Made by a program: the position numbers and the translations under genes. DNA of 64,000 nt, from positions 310,001 through 374,000 of the forward strand of contig FJUW01000024.1 of assembly GCA_900074885.1 (NCBI GenBank). The letters run 5' to 3'. The notes below the pieces were generated by a model that saw only the letters and a program-made list of their open reading frames with translations, ran no database searches and was not told the DNA's origin. Shown here in pieces: positions 47,505-60,275 of the stretch (its first letter is position 1; every line of letters starts with the position of its first letter). The stretch comes from Rhynchosporium graminicola. Taxonomy: Eukaryota; Ascomycota; Leotiomycetes; Helotiales; Ploettnerulaceae.

Positions 47505-50444
47505 TGTGAGAAAAAGGGCGCCGGCAGAAATGCGGTTTTTGAAGTGTGTCAATATAAAGAAGAGGAGAGGAAAGCGATTTGTTGGTGTCAGGTTTATGGA
47601 GAGTCTTCCGAAAAGCGCAAGCGGAAAGATTTGAAGAAGGGTTAAGAGAAGACCACTCGAAATTATTAGCGAAGAAAAAGTCCAAGATATGAATAAGTCT
47701 GTTGAAAGTTTTATCTCGCTATCATAAGCTTCGAAATTGTCTATTCGCTTGCTACTTTTATCTAGCATCCTCTTTGTTGACATGACGCAATTCGCCAAAT
47801 GCCTTTGTTTAGATTCATTCGTACGTATCCAAGTTAGTCGACCAAATATGGCCTGGGATCAATATGGACATATCCAGCCGAACTCAGACGTGAGTGAAAA
47901 GTCAGTCCCATGAGGCTACGGCCCTATGCAGCTACAACGTCCCAACTCCCGAGCTGATGGAAGTTTACTCCTACACTCGAAATCCGCCCCAATATCCAGA
48001 TCAGTCCAGCCGAACTGCATGTGTATAACCCGTCAGCAATGACCCGACACTTCGTATCAATGCCTCGAAGCAGCCACCTGTGCAGAAGGAGAATAGGCCC
48101 GACCGATTTTGCAGCTGCGCAACCATCATCATCTTTTAGTAGTGTGATGCCCCCGAGAGAAACTCCGATCGTTAGTCGCGGATTGGTCTAGTTCCATGTA
48201 CACACGCAGCAGTCTCCTACATCCCTTGAGCCTACGCAATCCGAAACGAGCGAATCGGAAAAAAAGAGTAAACTAAGTTACGAAAGACATGAACCAGGAT
48301 CCGAAAACGGAAAGCAAGATCACTGTGTCTCAACAGCTACCTGTCAGTGAGGTCTCTTGGGCTTCAGCGAGAATGTAAGCGCTGCCGTCTGGTCGTATCG
48401 GCAACGTCGTATCTACGGCTCGACTCGGCGTGGCTGCTTCTCACGAGATGAGATGACTGGTGGATTAACACTGTCCACGGGTAGAAGCCACTGCTCTATA
48501 ACTCGGTCGATGATGCTGAGATGAGGGGTTTTGATATGTCTTGATAGAGTAAGGAGGAAGTTCGGGTCGTAAGGGAGAATTTCCGTTATACACGTCTTAT
48601 GGACGCTTTCGATCTACCAGCTCATATCGGAAGTCAAATGGGTAAAGGACAGACGAGCCGTGCACGGTTCGGAACTGTCACTGATGGCATATCATGAGTG
48701 TGCGCAAGAAATTTCTGCTGGCCATATTGAAACTAGCTGGTCAGACATGCGTAAGGCTTGATTTAGATGGATCAGCTTTTACCAGACGATGGACTCTAGT
48801 TTCACGTCTTTGGGTAAAGCGAATCTGGTTTGTTTCTTACTTTTGGGGTAATATCGTGTTAATCCAAGCGAGGCGAATCAGGGAGCAAAGTCTACGACCA
48901 TACGTGTCAGACCTATACAATGGCTGACGGGGGGTTAAGCCGTTACCAAAATCTACGCTGATTGAAACAGCTTTGACCAACGGCAGAAATCCTTTGATAT
49001 ACCATCGCACGCTGAATGGTCTTAGTCTGAGCAGGAACGAGGGCCTGCAAAAATGCAACATTCTAATTTCACGACTTTGATGCAGCAAAAATCCAGCAAA
49101 CCCGCGATTGCACCCTCTTCTGCAGCTGGGTAAAAGGGCAGATTGTCAAAATTGAGACAAATTTGAGTACTCGGAGAACAACCAGGTGTCAACGTCAATG
49201 CGAATGCATAAAGCAGAAATTATCGATCGCAAGGCCAGTCTTGCCTGCCAGCTGAGTGCAGATGCATTCTTGAGACCGGGTAGGGAGCGGGTTGACGAGT
49301 GAGAACTGGCTGCAGATGACAGAAGATATAGATATCCTGTGGTATAATAAGTCAATGTAGATGTGCAGCAGAACTGAACATTTCACGTATTCCAAACTGA
49401 CAAAGGCATCTGTCATCGCGGAAAGCGCAAGATCTGCCAGTACCCAGTGGTGCGTTGATGAGTCGAATGAAATATTTTCGTCTTTGGCAGGGAGCAGTGT
49501 CTAGCCTCAAAGCCTATTGCTTCTCGGAGCCCAGTAAGATTCCTTTGTGATATATGCCATACCACAAATCGAGAGCGCTGAAAAGGCGCGAAATCATCCG
49601 TCGTGAAACCGAGGCTCAAGCCGCCACGAATGATGTGACTGACTATAGTCGTCAAGCTTCTACACTGGGAATGGTTGGATGTTGCACATCATCAGTCACC
49701 GTTCTTTCGTCTGCAAGTGTTTCTGATTGACGTGCTGGTTGTCAGTAACCGCTCGTACATCTCTCTCACCGAACTACGATGTAGAGAAAGGATAAATGCG
49801 AAGCTCAGATCTGGCGCCTTACAAAGTAATGCGGAGATGTTTGATGCAAATGTCCAAGAGAGACGTGGTAAGCCAGGTTAGCCAGGAGGTTTTCGCTACG
49901 GCCGGTAGGTCAGGATGGATAAGGTATGTAAGTGGCCGCCGTTTCGGTTTCGGAAGATGGATTCGGCTCGCGCAACAGCAAATATCAACAAGCCCTCAAG
50001 TAGGCCTGTGCCGCAATACCTTAATCTAAGACATAAATAGTGCGAAGCCGACAAACTGCCGCTCGTAAACAATCGAATTTATGTATCAAATTCGGATCCC
50101 CAAGCTTCATTTCCTGTAATGGGGCAGCTTGCGAACGCTCGAGACTTCTACTGGCCCGAGTGTCTAAGGATATAATATGTATATATGGTGTGGCCGCACG
50201 AACCGGCTTCAGGCCATGGGCGGCATGCCATCGGAAGGGGCTGAATCATCAGATAATGATTGATTCTCGATTGGCCATTCCATTACGAGTACAAGTACAA
50301 GTACAAGTATGCTCATCTGCGGACGTCCTGCCCTGCACAGGATGGATGATGGATGGCATTGCATGATCGGCCTACTCCTTGCTACAGTAGAAATAGGGAT
50401 GGGGCCGTACCATGCCGTGTGCAAAATTGATTCGGAGTGTGTAC

Positions 50445-50470
50445 TAGGTAGGTAGGTAGGTAGGTAGGTA
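50445..50470. repeat. (TAGG)n microsatellite
   Basis: About six and a half perfect TAGG units. Confidence 0.9.
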
Positions 50471-53400
50471 AGCTGGTGCTCGCCGTCTCAATAATGTGTG
50501 TGGCCAGTGCAGATTGTACAGACAGTATCGTATCGTTCGTTGTCTGATATACGGACTGGCACCCTGGGCCGGGCAGGGTGAGCATGTCTTCACCGGGAGT
50601 CATAGATAGAATCGGTACATGTCCCGTGGTTTCCTTCCTTGTCCTTGTCCATTTCACTTCTCAGACGACATGGATGGGCAAGCCCAGCACGGCCGTTGCA
50701 TTCTCCCCGAACTTCTTTCTATGCTGGCAGGCCGGCAGCATTCGATCTAGCTTACCCGAGCTTCATTGATCCGACTCACCACGAATACCGGTACCAGTAT
50801 CTCGGAGACAGGGATGGGAACCTCGAGGAAAACGTTGTGCCCGCTGAGACTATGCTGTCGGAGGATCTGGACGAGGAGACGGAGGCGCTCGCTCGCTTGA
50901 TGCCCGTTGCAGCTGTTCATTGTAGCTGTCCATTGCAGCATTTCACCCGATCTGCAGACGGATTGAGTGCAGCTTCCCAAAACCTTGGGATATCCCAATC
51001 TGGGAATGGATGGTGTGTGGTGTTGATACCTGAAAGCTGCAGGTATTTGGTCGTCGACTTCCCCATTGAGCGACTGCAAGTATTTGCTGGAATATGACCA
51101 CAGGAGCATCGAGAATCAAGGGTCTGCGGTTTTAGAGTAGGTGCTAGAGTAGATGGGCTTCGTGTCTGCACACATGCTGCACAAATGCAGTCATCCATAT
51201 GCCGTTGTTGTTTACATCGCACCTCGGCACGTACCGATGGCGGTTCTCCTCGGTGTTGAATTTCGTTAACATGTGTTGAATCGAGCCAATTGTTCGAAAA
51301 ACAACCTGCTCGCAATGCTGAGCAGCTCAATTAATTCAGATTTTAGATGGCGCAAAGATATTCCAAGCCAGTTCGATGCTCAATTTGCATATGTAAATCC
51401 AAAAGAGGGTTCCATTAGGAAAGTCAATATTACCTCAGCCTAAATCTCGCTTAGTGCTAAGGCCTTGTGCACCAGACACCAAGTACACTTTTCTTTTACA
51501 TTCAGAGTCGTGGACCCCCTTTCAATGTTCGATATAAACGTCTCATCGGCCACGACAGACTGGCCCTGTCAGACGAATGCGAATCATTGGCTACTTGCCA
51601 GTACATTACCACAATTTCAGGTCGTCTTCTAGCTCTTCTCCCATGCACAGTTTCCTTCAAGCCCAGCCAGCTAGAGGCGCACGCAAAGTGCACAAAAGCC
51701 GAACAAATCACAGCATATCCGGGACCCTTCGTCGGCAGTCGGGAAATCTTGCAGAGATTCCCGATATTTCGTGCATCTCAAAAGCAACGATGGTTAACAT
51801 TAACAATTTATTACTGTACGGCACGACTGGGAAGGTAGCAGCTACATTCTGGATGCAGATAATCCACGCTGAGCTCTGGCCAGCCCGCGGTCACCCTATG
51901 GTATTTTCATGACGATGACTATGCCTGCGATGGCTATGCTTTGACCCTAGCATCTTGGCCCGCGATACATCTTCGATCTGGATCGTCGCTCGTACTTCTT
52001 CTTACGGAGAAAATAGACGAGACACTTCGAAAGCTTCTTTTTAGGATGGCTAGTGCTTCCATAGTTTCACGTTAATCCGCAGTAGAGTACTTCAAGATCT
52101 TCTACTATGGGCCTTGCTGGGCTATCTCTGGTGCAGTAGCACGGAGTAATACTCGTACGTTTTATGTACCTACAAGGAGCTTCACACATTGATTCAAGAT
52201 ATGTACCTAAGTCTCTGCTCGCTTGGGCGCACCTGTGTGTAAATGATCTTCACTGTCTGGTACTTTTGTTAACAGTACAACATTTTAGATCCTCAAGCCT
52301 CCTGTTTCTGCTAGATCGTTCTCGATTGGCAACATGAGTCGGAAGCGGAAGGCGGAAAGCAGAACGTCAATCGTAATCACCCAGTGCCGGTACCATATAT
52401 GTGCAGAGCAGAATCCGCTATTTATAGTTTTTCGTGCAGAAGCAGCCTGCCGTAAGCCATATGACTCGGGAGAAGTCGTAAGATGGCCAATGAACGTGCG
52501 TCCCAGCAAGAATATCGCACCTGTGGCATGGGATTACCTTAGACCGATTTTGTTAAGAGGAGAAGGGGCCCCAGTACCGATCAATGGCAGCTAGGGGCCT
52601 GTGATGCGAGATGACTACTCCGCTGGGGTGGCTAGGGTGTGGGTAGGTGAAGGGCAAGCACTTCGTACTACAGTACTGTACTGTGAGGCCGCCTTGGACA
52701 CTCTGGTCTTTCGGCCGCTTGCAGTTTATAACTTCAGCTAAACTTTCAGAGTGAAATTGCAAGCTACTGAACAGGCGGTGTTCAAGGCTAGGGAGTCGGG
52801 AGTCTCAAATTGCCAATATCTTACAGAAGACCTGCTTGGCGATACGAGTAAGGAAGGTCATCGGGATTTGCAAAGTGATAACAGGTCTCACCGATCTAAC
52901 ACTGGCCGGAGAAATTCTCAAAACAGAGGCAGTGCCGGCCAAAAGAGACCCCGCACATACGAAACCAACAAACACAGCAAGACTGTAGATCTCCACATGT
53001 CAAGTCCAAGCACGGCTTTATATTTTTTCACGCACAGCTGTTGAGAACCTGCGGGACATTTCATTTCAGGTTTGACACGCACTTTGACACGCACAACGGC
53101 TTATGGGCTTGTATCTTTCTTTTCTCAGACAGGACGAGATGAGACGACTCAGATGAGACGGTACTTCAGCTTCTCCCGGTCTCTTCGGCACAAGAGTCCG
53201 ACGGCACCTTGTCATTTCTCCCCACAGCGTGGTACCCTTGGTTAACATCCAATGGAAGGGCTAAGCTCGGAATGTATTGATTCTTGATTTCAGGATCTTT
53301 GAGCTGGGTCATCCACGCAGGCCCCATGCATGCGCGCTTGTTCCTGCAGGTCTGGGGCACGGTGAAGGATCGGGACTTACGGTCAGGTCATGGCCACCCC

Positions 53401-55134
53401 TGCTCGGTATATCACGATCGTTTGAACGGCACATGGATCTCGTTCTGGTCTTTGTTGATGTGTACAACCTCGAGCCGATAACGAGCAAGATCTAGACTAC
53501 CATCACTTGGAGATTCCACGAACATGGAGCTTCATAAGAAGATGAGCCTGCGGCATGTGACCACCCAACTTGTCCTCGTTCCTTGATGCGGCAGGAGAGA
53601 CGAAACTTCCTGCCACTTTGCGGCACCGTTGAGCAGCAATGCAGGAGTCCTGTGCGGGCCTGTTTGTTGGTTTTGGGGTAAGATGGTGGGTAAAGCTCGT
53701 CAGGCCCCATGATGATCGGAAAGTAGTACCGAGACTAACACAAAGGCAAGTCAGTACTTCCACACGTGGGCACTTTTTACGATTCATTCTCTGAATAAAC
53801 TCTGACTAAAGAAACGTTCTCCATACGCCGTAGCCGCCGCATGTTTTGCTATGGCATATTTCTTTAACCTTATCCTTTGCTCTGAAGTTGCTCCCTCCAG
53901 ACGAAGCCCTTGGATTCGAATGAAAGACATGCCTTGTACACAAGCCCAAGTCACCATTCATCCGTATTCACAAGTTGCCCAACCAAACTTCTGAAGCGTG
54001 ATTTGGAGTTCTCTCATACTTTATGAGCTTTGCAGCGCCGACCCGTCGATCACCCGGGAGCTAGAACTTCCTCGCAAAACTCTGGCCACGTCAGAAGGTT
54101 CTGGGGACCTGCAAGTCCATGCAGTAGTCCAGTCCCGGCTTAGTAGCTTCGGAGGAAGTCCCGGATCCAGTTTGGCGGTACTGTACCCATTGAGTACTTT
54201 CGCTGCAGGTTGCTCTGGCGAGTTAGAAGCCTTGACGGTTCCATGGGACAATGTCGTGATGGTCCCAGCATAGTGCCCCGATCCCGTGTTCAAAAGACCA
54301 TTATAGCATCATAACACGGCTGGATATTGACTTGGATGTCTTGACAGATCTAGGAAAGCAGGACGTCATGGAGATTGCTTAGTTCGAAATCGCAACTCGA
54401 GCGGTCTGTCTTGCATTTAGATCAGATGGATCTCGCAAATCGATAGACCACATAAAGTCAGACACGGAAACTCGTAGCTTCATCCTTGATTATTTGAGAG
54501 CAATCACTTTTTCAAAAGCCAAGCAGCCCTCTGTTTCTCGGCTCAGGACTCAGAAGGTAGGGAGTGGAAAGAGGGGCTTTTTGACCACGACACAGTATCT
54601 TTATCTGAGCCAAGGATGCGCTTTCAAACGACTCGGAAATGCTTGTCTATCAAGAGACACCCGTTGAACAAAAGTTCTTCTGGCATTGATCTTCCAACCA
54701 GAGTCCAAACAAGAAGAGCGCCTTCTCCACGTATTCAACTCTGCACTTCTCTTCGTCTACTCCAGGATTGTAGGGGCTGCCAGTAGGTAGGACTGTTTCA
54801 ACGGGCTAGAGTAGATGTAGCAGCATGCGTGAGATCCTTGAATAACGAGAGGGGGTGTTTCCGCCCAGGCGATATCACAATCACCCTGTAATCACCTGCG
54901 GCAGGCTGCCCGGAAACACAGGCTGGATAAACAAGTTGTCACAGACGTAGCCCTATCCGCATTGCGTGGCTTGCATTATTGCGGTTACCAGCGCCGGATT
55001 TGGAAATTCGGGACCTATAAGTCATTGCCCGAATTAAAGTGCTATAGGAGCTGCAACGGCGGCTGCTACTCTACGGAGTGGGATCTTGGGCAGCCATCTA
55101 CAAGATAAAAGCTGCTACTGCTATTACTACTACT

Positions 55135-55190
55135 GCTACTGTGCTACTGTGCTACTGTGCTACTGTGCTACTGTGCTACTGTGCCACTGT
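55135..55190. repeat. 8-bp minisatellite (GCTACTGT)7
   Basis: Six perfect copies and one copy with a single change (GCCACTGT). It is the first member of the repeat cluster upstream of the transcription factor. Confidence 0.92.
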
Positions 55191-55440
55191 AGCTAGACCA
55201 GGTCAGCATCGTATTGTAGAGTAGGAAGGGTAGCACGGAACTGCAAACCACGATACCAACAGCACTACTGTACTGACTCACTATGCCTCCAAGGTCCATC
55301 GTCCGTCCGTTCCATGGAGTTAGCGGTACCGAGCTGGCCTCTCACGAGCATTCTCATTGAGCCATTCTCCTCGAGCCAGCAGTCACTCTAGTTCCGCGCC
55401 GCCTGGGTAACTGGGTCCCTTTGCCGAACAAGTAAGTGTC

Positions 55441-55500
55441 CATCCCATCCCATCCCATCCCATCCCATCCCATCCCATCCCATCCCATCTCATCTCATCC
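55441..55500. repeat. 5-bp repeat (CATCC)n
   Basis: Twelve units of CATCC, two near the end changed to CATCT. Confidence 0.92.
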
Positions 55501-55720
55501 CGGCCGACCATCAATCATCCTTTCCATTTTCACGTCCGTACATAGCACCGTCCACCTTGTCTACACAGTGGCCCGCCCACGCTAAACGCCACTAGGAGCT
55601 TGTTGGTGCACACGATTTCACACTTGGTGGCCTCTACTTACAGTACTTCCATATTCACATGCCGGGCTGGCCTGTGCCTAAGGATGGATGCTAAACAGAT
55701 TGACGCCGGTGCATGAGAAA

Positions 55721-55760
55721 GGCGTGGCGTGGCGTGGCGTGGCGTGGCGTGGTATGGTAT
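55721..55760. repeat. 5-bp repeat (GGCGT)n followed by GGTAT units
   Basis: Six perfect GGCGT copies, then two GGTAT copies, which look like transition-mutated versions of the same unit. Confidence 0.9.
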
Positions 55761-56058
55761 GTATGGCATTCCATGCGATCAATGGCTGAAGGTCACTGCC
55801 ACGCCTGCCTCTGAAATATATCCCAAAGATTGATTGTACACTACAGTACTGCGTCTGCGCTGTTATTTTCCAACTGTAGGCTAGGGAGTCGACGCAGACA
55901 CCCACTTCGGCCAGCTGTTCGCACAGGGGGGAAGGAAGGGAACCTTTCTTACCATGGCTCGCAACGGCCATTCAGGCTTGCTCCGCTTCGCTTGCCGGCC
56001 AGGACCCTGGTGCCAACTTTATTCTTTCTGTGCATGGGACGGCTGGTCCCCTCCTGAG

Positions 56059-56130
56059 TCCCCTGAGCCCTGAGCCCTGAGCCCTGAGCCCTGGGCCTTG
56101 GGCCTTGGGCCTTGGGCACTGGGCACTGGC
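56059..56130. repeat. 7-bp minisatellite, CCCTGAG grading into GGGCCTT and GGGCACT
   Basis: About ten consecutive 7-mers whose sequence shifts gradually along the array, from CCCTGAG to GGGCCTT to GGGCACT. Confidence 0.85.
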
Positions 56131-56520
56131 CACTGAGCGGCTGTCTGGAAGCGCGGTACGGTAGCAGGGTAGTACGGTAGTAGATACAGTGATTTCAGAT
56201 TGATGAGTCTTGTTCTTGGTTGTTTTGCCCTACAGTACGCCCTTGATTACTGTTATAGGCATAGTCTGGCCAGGCTACTAGTAAGCCTACTACTGACTAG
56301 TTAGTAGATACTACAAGTACACTACTCTCTACTCTAATCTACTCTTACTTACTTAACCCCCCTAACTCTGACAGGGCTGGGTCTCATCGTCTTATTATCG
56401 GTAGACCAGCTTGGTCGGATCAAATCAGATCATCTCCTACTCACCTACGGTCGGGGAACATATTCTGTTCACGTCTTCGGCTACTAGTGTGGCGGCGGAT
56501 CTGTTTTGGTAAGGTAAGGT

Positions 56521-56547
56521 AATGAATGAATGAATGAATGAATGAAT
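56521..56547. repeat. (AATG)n microsatellite
   Basis: Nearly seven perfect AATG units, following a short AAGGT repeat. Confidence 0.9.
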
Positions 56548-57282
56548 GTACTGTACAAGTCTCATGCGTGAGCCTCGCTCTGATATTCTTCCTACCCGAG
56601 CCTGTCCAAGCCAAGACGCTTGAATCTCCTCAGTGCCTTCCTCCCCGTCCCATATCACAGAAACCCCTTGTTGATTGTTCCGCCAGCTATCCACCTTATA
56701 TATTGTGCTAAAGTAACCCTCTGCACTAACCAGGTATGAGACCCTGGACTTCTATCCGTTTGTGACGCTGGCTTCATTTGCTTGCCAGCCGTCTTCGAAG
56801 ACCGACCGGACTTGCACGAGTTACTGTTTCCAGAGGAATGGATGTGGTCGAACGGGTGGTCACAGCATGAGCCACAACTTCTTATCTTTTCACTACCGAC
56901 AGAAAATCAACCTTCATTCCTCCTACGTATTGGATATCCACCACCGGGACCCATCACACAACGAAACCAAAACCCAAGTCACTTTTCACTTGTAGATAGA
57001 ACTGTGTATACCGACCTCTCACAGGCCATTGTACCCACCCGTCTTCGAAAAGATCGTGCAAATAGGGACTGACGGTACTTCGTTGCGACTGGCGCCGCGG
57101 AAACGTCGTCTTGTTGGAATTCAGCTGAATTCATCCGGTTGTCAAAGTAATTTCGGTATTCCTGAAATAACCACCCAAACCGGCAACTGTGCCACGGACA
57201 GACATTCTCCCGAAGGAAGGTGCTATTCAGTTGACGTTGGAAAGCGGACCGTACATTTGAATACGTCCGACTCGCTTTCACT

Positions 57283-60275
57283 ATGACACAGATATACACC
57301 CAGGTTCCCATTCCCCCTCCGCTTGAGAGGCGGCCTCAACTTTACGACCAAAAACAGGACCAATACATCCCCAGGGAATATCAACACACCAACGCAGGCT
57401 CCTCACAACCTTCGAACAAGCAATCTGAAGGTAATGGTTGGAAACCATCATACTCAACGTCACCAATGTCAGAAACTCAAAAGAGTTTCTTTGCGGTCTC
57501 GCCGTCAAAAACAGGAGACATGTATAGGCCAGAATCTAGTATGAAGTCTACTCGAGAACAGTTACCTCCACTCAGCAGTCTCTTTGCCTCGACATCACAT
57601 CAAACTCGCCCTCCTCCTACATCTTACTCAGATGGACACAGCCCAGTGTTTTCCACGATTTCTTCTACCAATCCTCGTCAACAAGGAACATCAATTTACA
57701 CCGATCGACCATTCGATTCATCGTTTCTAGTGGCTCGCCATTATTCGTACAACTCTAGACCAGAAGTTGAAAGACTTGGAATCCCACCACCTCCCCGGCC
57801 CCGGCAAATTGGACCCAGACCTGAATCACCACGTTACGACTCGAGATACGCCCCTGTAGAAACCTCTCGACCCTTTGCGCCAGCTTCTGTCAACGCCTGG
57901 TCACCACATCCGCAATCTCAAAGACCAGAGTACTTTCCGAGAGATACATCATCCTCCTTCCGGTCTCATCCAGAATTTCGTCAACCCACCGCGATCAATA
58001 GATCCGAAGTGGATTCCAGAGCAACGTACCGAGATTCACAACAAAGCGCACCAGCAACCACGATACAACCACCCACTTCGACGAGCACAGTTACCGGCGA
58101 TCCCTTGACAACAAAAGATGGCCTAGGGCCCAAGATTTGGACGGGGTCGCAATTTCTCCCCAGGTTTGTTCGATCAGCTGAAGTGCCAGGTGAAGGAACG
58201 TGCTACTTTTACGACGATGGAACGCACTGCAAGACGGTGATAGATGGCGAAATCGTCAATGCGCATTGGGGAGTGACGAAGGCTGGAAAACCAAGAAAGA
58301 GACTGGCAATTGCATGCATCACTTGTAGAGAAAAGAAAATCAAGTGCGACCCGGACTACCCGCGCTGTGTTCAGTGTGAGAAGTTCGGAAGAATATGCAA
58401 ATTCAAGAATGCGTAAGTAAACACCGACGTTGAGATCTCGGTTGGAGATATTCATCTGAACAATCGTTGCTAATATCGCCGCACAGCCCTCGAGGTGGCC
58501 ATGGATCTCCAGATACCCCACCATCAGATCCAGAAGATTCAGTGTCACGTCCATCCTCATCACGAGCAGATCTAGAGACATTCAAGGTAGAGAAACGCGA
58601 GAGCAGCCACTCGGTCTCTCCTCGACAAATGCGACAAGCCACCCCTGACTCGGAGCCCCATCACTCGAAAAGGCAGCGGACTGGATACAATGACTTCACT
58701 CCTGTTGCTTCTGAAGCCTCGCCCCAGCCTTCGATTCACGATTCTACGTCTCCAACGATCCCGTGGGCTGAGCCAGTAAACAATGGCCTAAGCAGTCAAA
58801 CCGATCTTCTTCAAGAGTGGCAAACGAACCCTTTCAGCACAAATCCCATGCTCGTTACAGAGCTCATCACGGTCTTCTTCAAACACGTTCCAGAGACTGC
58901 TTACAGCATGTTCCCAGAAGGGCCATTCAAAGCCTGGATTCTGTCAGTGTCGGAAAAGTCTGTTGAAGATTTGATGCTTGTCTACACTGTTCTCGCCCTC
59001 GGAACCGTGTTTTCGCAAAATAGTGAGCACAAGGCCTTTGGAGCTCAGTTCGCTGCTGTAGCACGATTTGGATGCGACAATAGCCGCTTCAGCATCCAGC
59101 TCGTTCAATCTCGAATTCTACTTGCCTTGTATTACTTTGCTATCAATAACCCTGAGGATTCGTGGGACTTTTGTGGAGCAGCACTGAGAGCTGCCAGCGG
59201 AATCAAGTTGAACCTGGAGATGGAGAAAACTGACGATGCTTATCGGAAGACATTCCCCTACGGATTGAATCGCGCCGGATTCGCTGAATGCAGGAGGAGG
59301 ACCTTCTGGAGCTGCTACCTGATGGATCGATACAACGGCTTTTGTTCTGGACATCTGAGTATCACGTCCTCTGATGATGTTTTCATTCGACTTCCATGCG
59401 ATGTGGACAGCTTTGAATCTCAGCTGGACATTCGAAACCCTTTCTTCGATCCCGCAACCCCACCCATTGAGAACATTGACTGGACCATCGGGTCGATGGC
59501 TTACTTGATTAATATCACCACTATCTGGGGAGACGTAATGGCAAACATCTACCGAACCTCCCAACGACCAAGCCCATCGACGTCTAATTCAAACTTTGCT
59601 ACATTCTATGATAATGCCACACTCCGATTGAGGATATGGAATGATGCCTTGCCGGCCTCTTACGCTTTCTCGCCTGAAAACCTGGCAAGAGCCGCACGTG
59701 GTGGAAAGCTCGGCACATTCATGATGATGCACACAGTCTACCACACCACCGCCATGAAGCTGAATCGTTATATTCAACAATACAACCTGACGAACTCTCA
59801 GCTTACGCATCACGTTTCTGTCTCTAGACAACATGCAGAGGGTCTATTAAGGGTCGTAGATACGCTTGCGACTTTCAGAGCGACTGCGCCTTCCAGTCCG
59901 GGTATGCATAGTGACTTGCCGATCAAGTTTTCTTCGCCGTTTGTAGGATATGCCATCGTTTCAGCAATCGATATTCTCACAGCCAAAATCACGGCTCGCT
60001 CCATTGCCTGCCGTCTCGCGTCATTTCGAGGCTCTCAGGCCATTATTGCCGAGTTGGCGCTGTTCTGGCACAGCTCCAAGAACCAACAAGCTTTGATTGA
60101 ACAACGTTTACGTGACCTGGGGGAACTTGGGGAATTGGTACGAGATAGGGACGAAGGATTCCCCTCGACTGGTCATATCGCAGCTTTTGCACGAGAATCT
60201 GGGGATGGGGTTTTCGAGATGAAAGAACCAATCGAGAAGACATTTTCTCGGGACTACGACTGCATTTATGCCTGA
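57283..60275 (+). CDS. Zn2Cys6 fungal-specific transcription factor
   Basis: Nuclear DNA-binding regulator of 972 residues from exons 57283-58412 and 58487-60275 (74-bp intron, GTAAGT, TGCTAATA branch). A long Pro/Ser-rich N-terminus precedes a conserved block just before the zinc cluster (GTCYFYDDGTHCKTVIDGE and HWGVTKAGKPRKRLA). The binuclear cluster has ligands Cys345, 348, 355, 362, 365 and 372, spaced C-x2-C-x6-C-x6-C-x2-C-x6-C. After a disordered linker comes the fungal_trans regulatory domain, at about residues 490-720, with RRRTFWSCYLMDRYNGF near 650. The intron directly follows the zinc cluster. The extra block before the cluster marks a conserved subfamily rather than a typical pathway-specific factor. 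I do not assign a named orthologue. The 5' flank is unusually repeat-rich. Start is the ATG at 57283, and no in-frame upstream ATG was found. Confidence 0.93.

Larger units (their letters stand above)
47505..57282. other. 9.8 kb gene-desert ending in the transcription-factor promoter
   Basis: I checked all frames on both strands and found no domain, conserved motif or joinable exon set. The frames reach at most ~150 codons and mostly start at TTG/CTG/GTG. Base composition is not RIP-like, unlike the MULE. Simple repeats occur at 50289-50309 (GTACAA), 50445-50470 (TAGG) and in a dense cluster at 55135-56548. The final kilobase probably contains the promoter and leader of the Zn2Cys6 gene. A plus-strand open stretch at 56782-57072 lacks an ATG. 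Confidence 0.5.

Noticed and set aside
48694..48927. 77-codon basic frame
   Set aside because: Starts with an ATG but has no domain, and nothing upstream or downstream can be joined to it.
50639..51097. 152-codon frame with an acidic middle
   Set aside because: Begins at a non-ATG codon, shows no domain, and overlaps an equally long antisense frame.
56782..57072. Open frame just upstream of the transcription factor as an extra first exon
   Set aside because: No ATG, and no splice pair that brings it in frame with 57283 was evident. It is more likely leader sequence.
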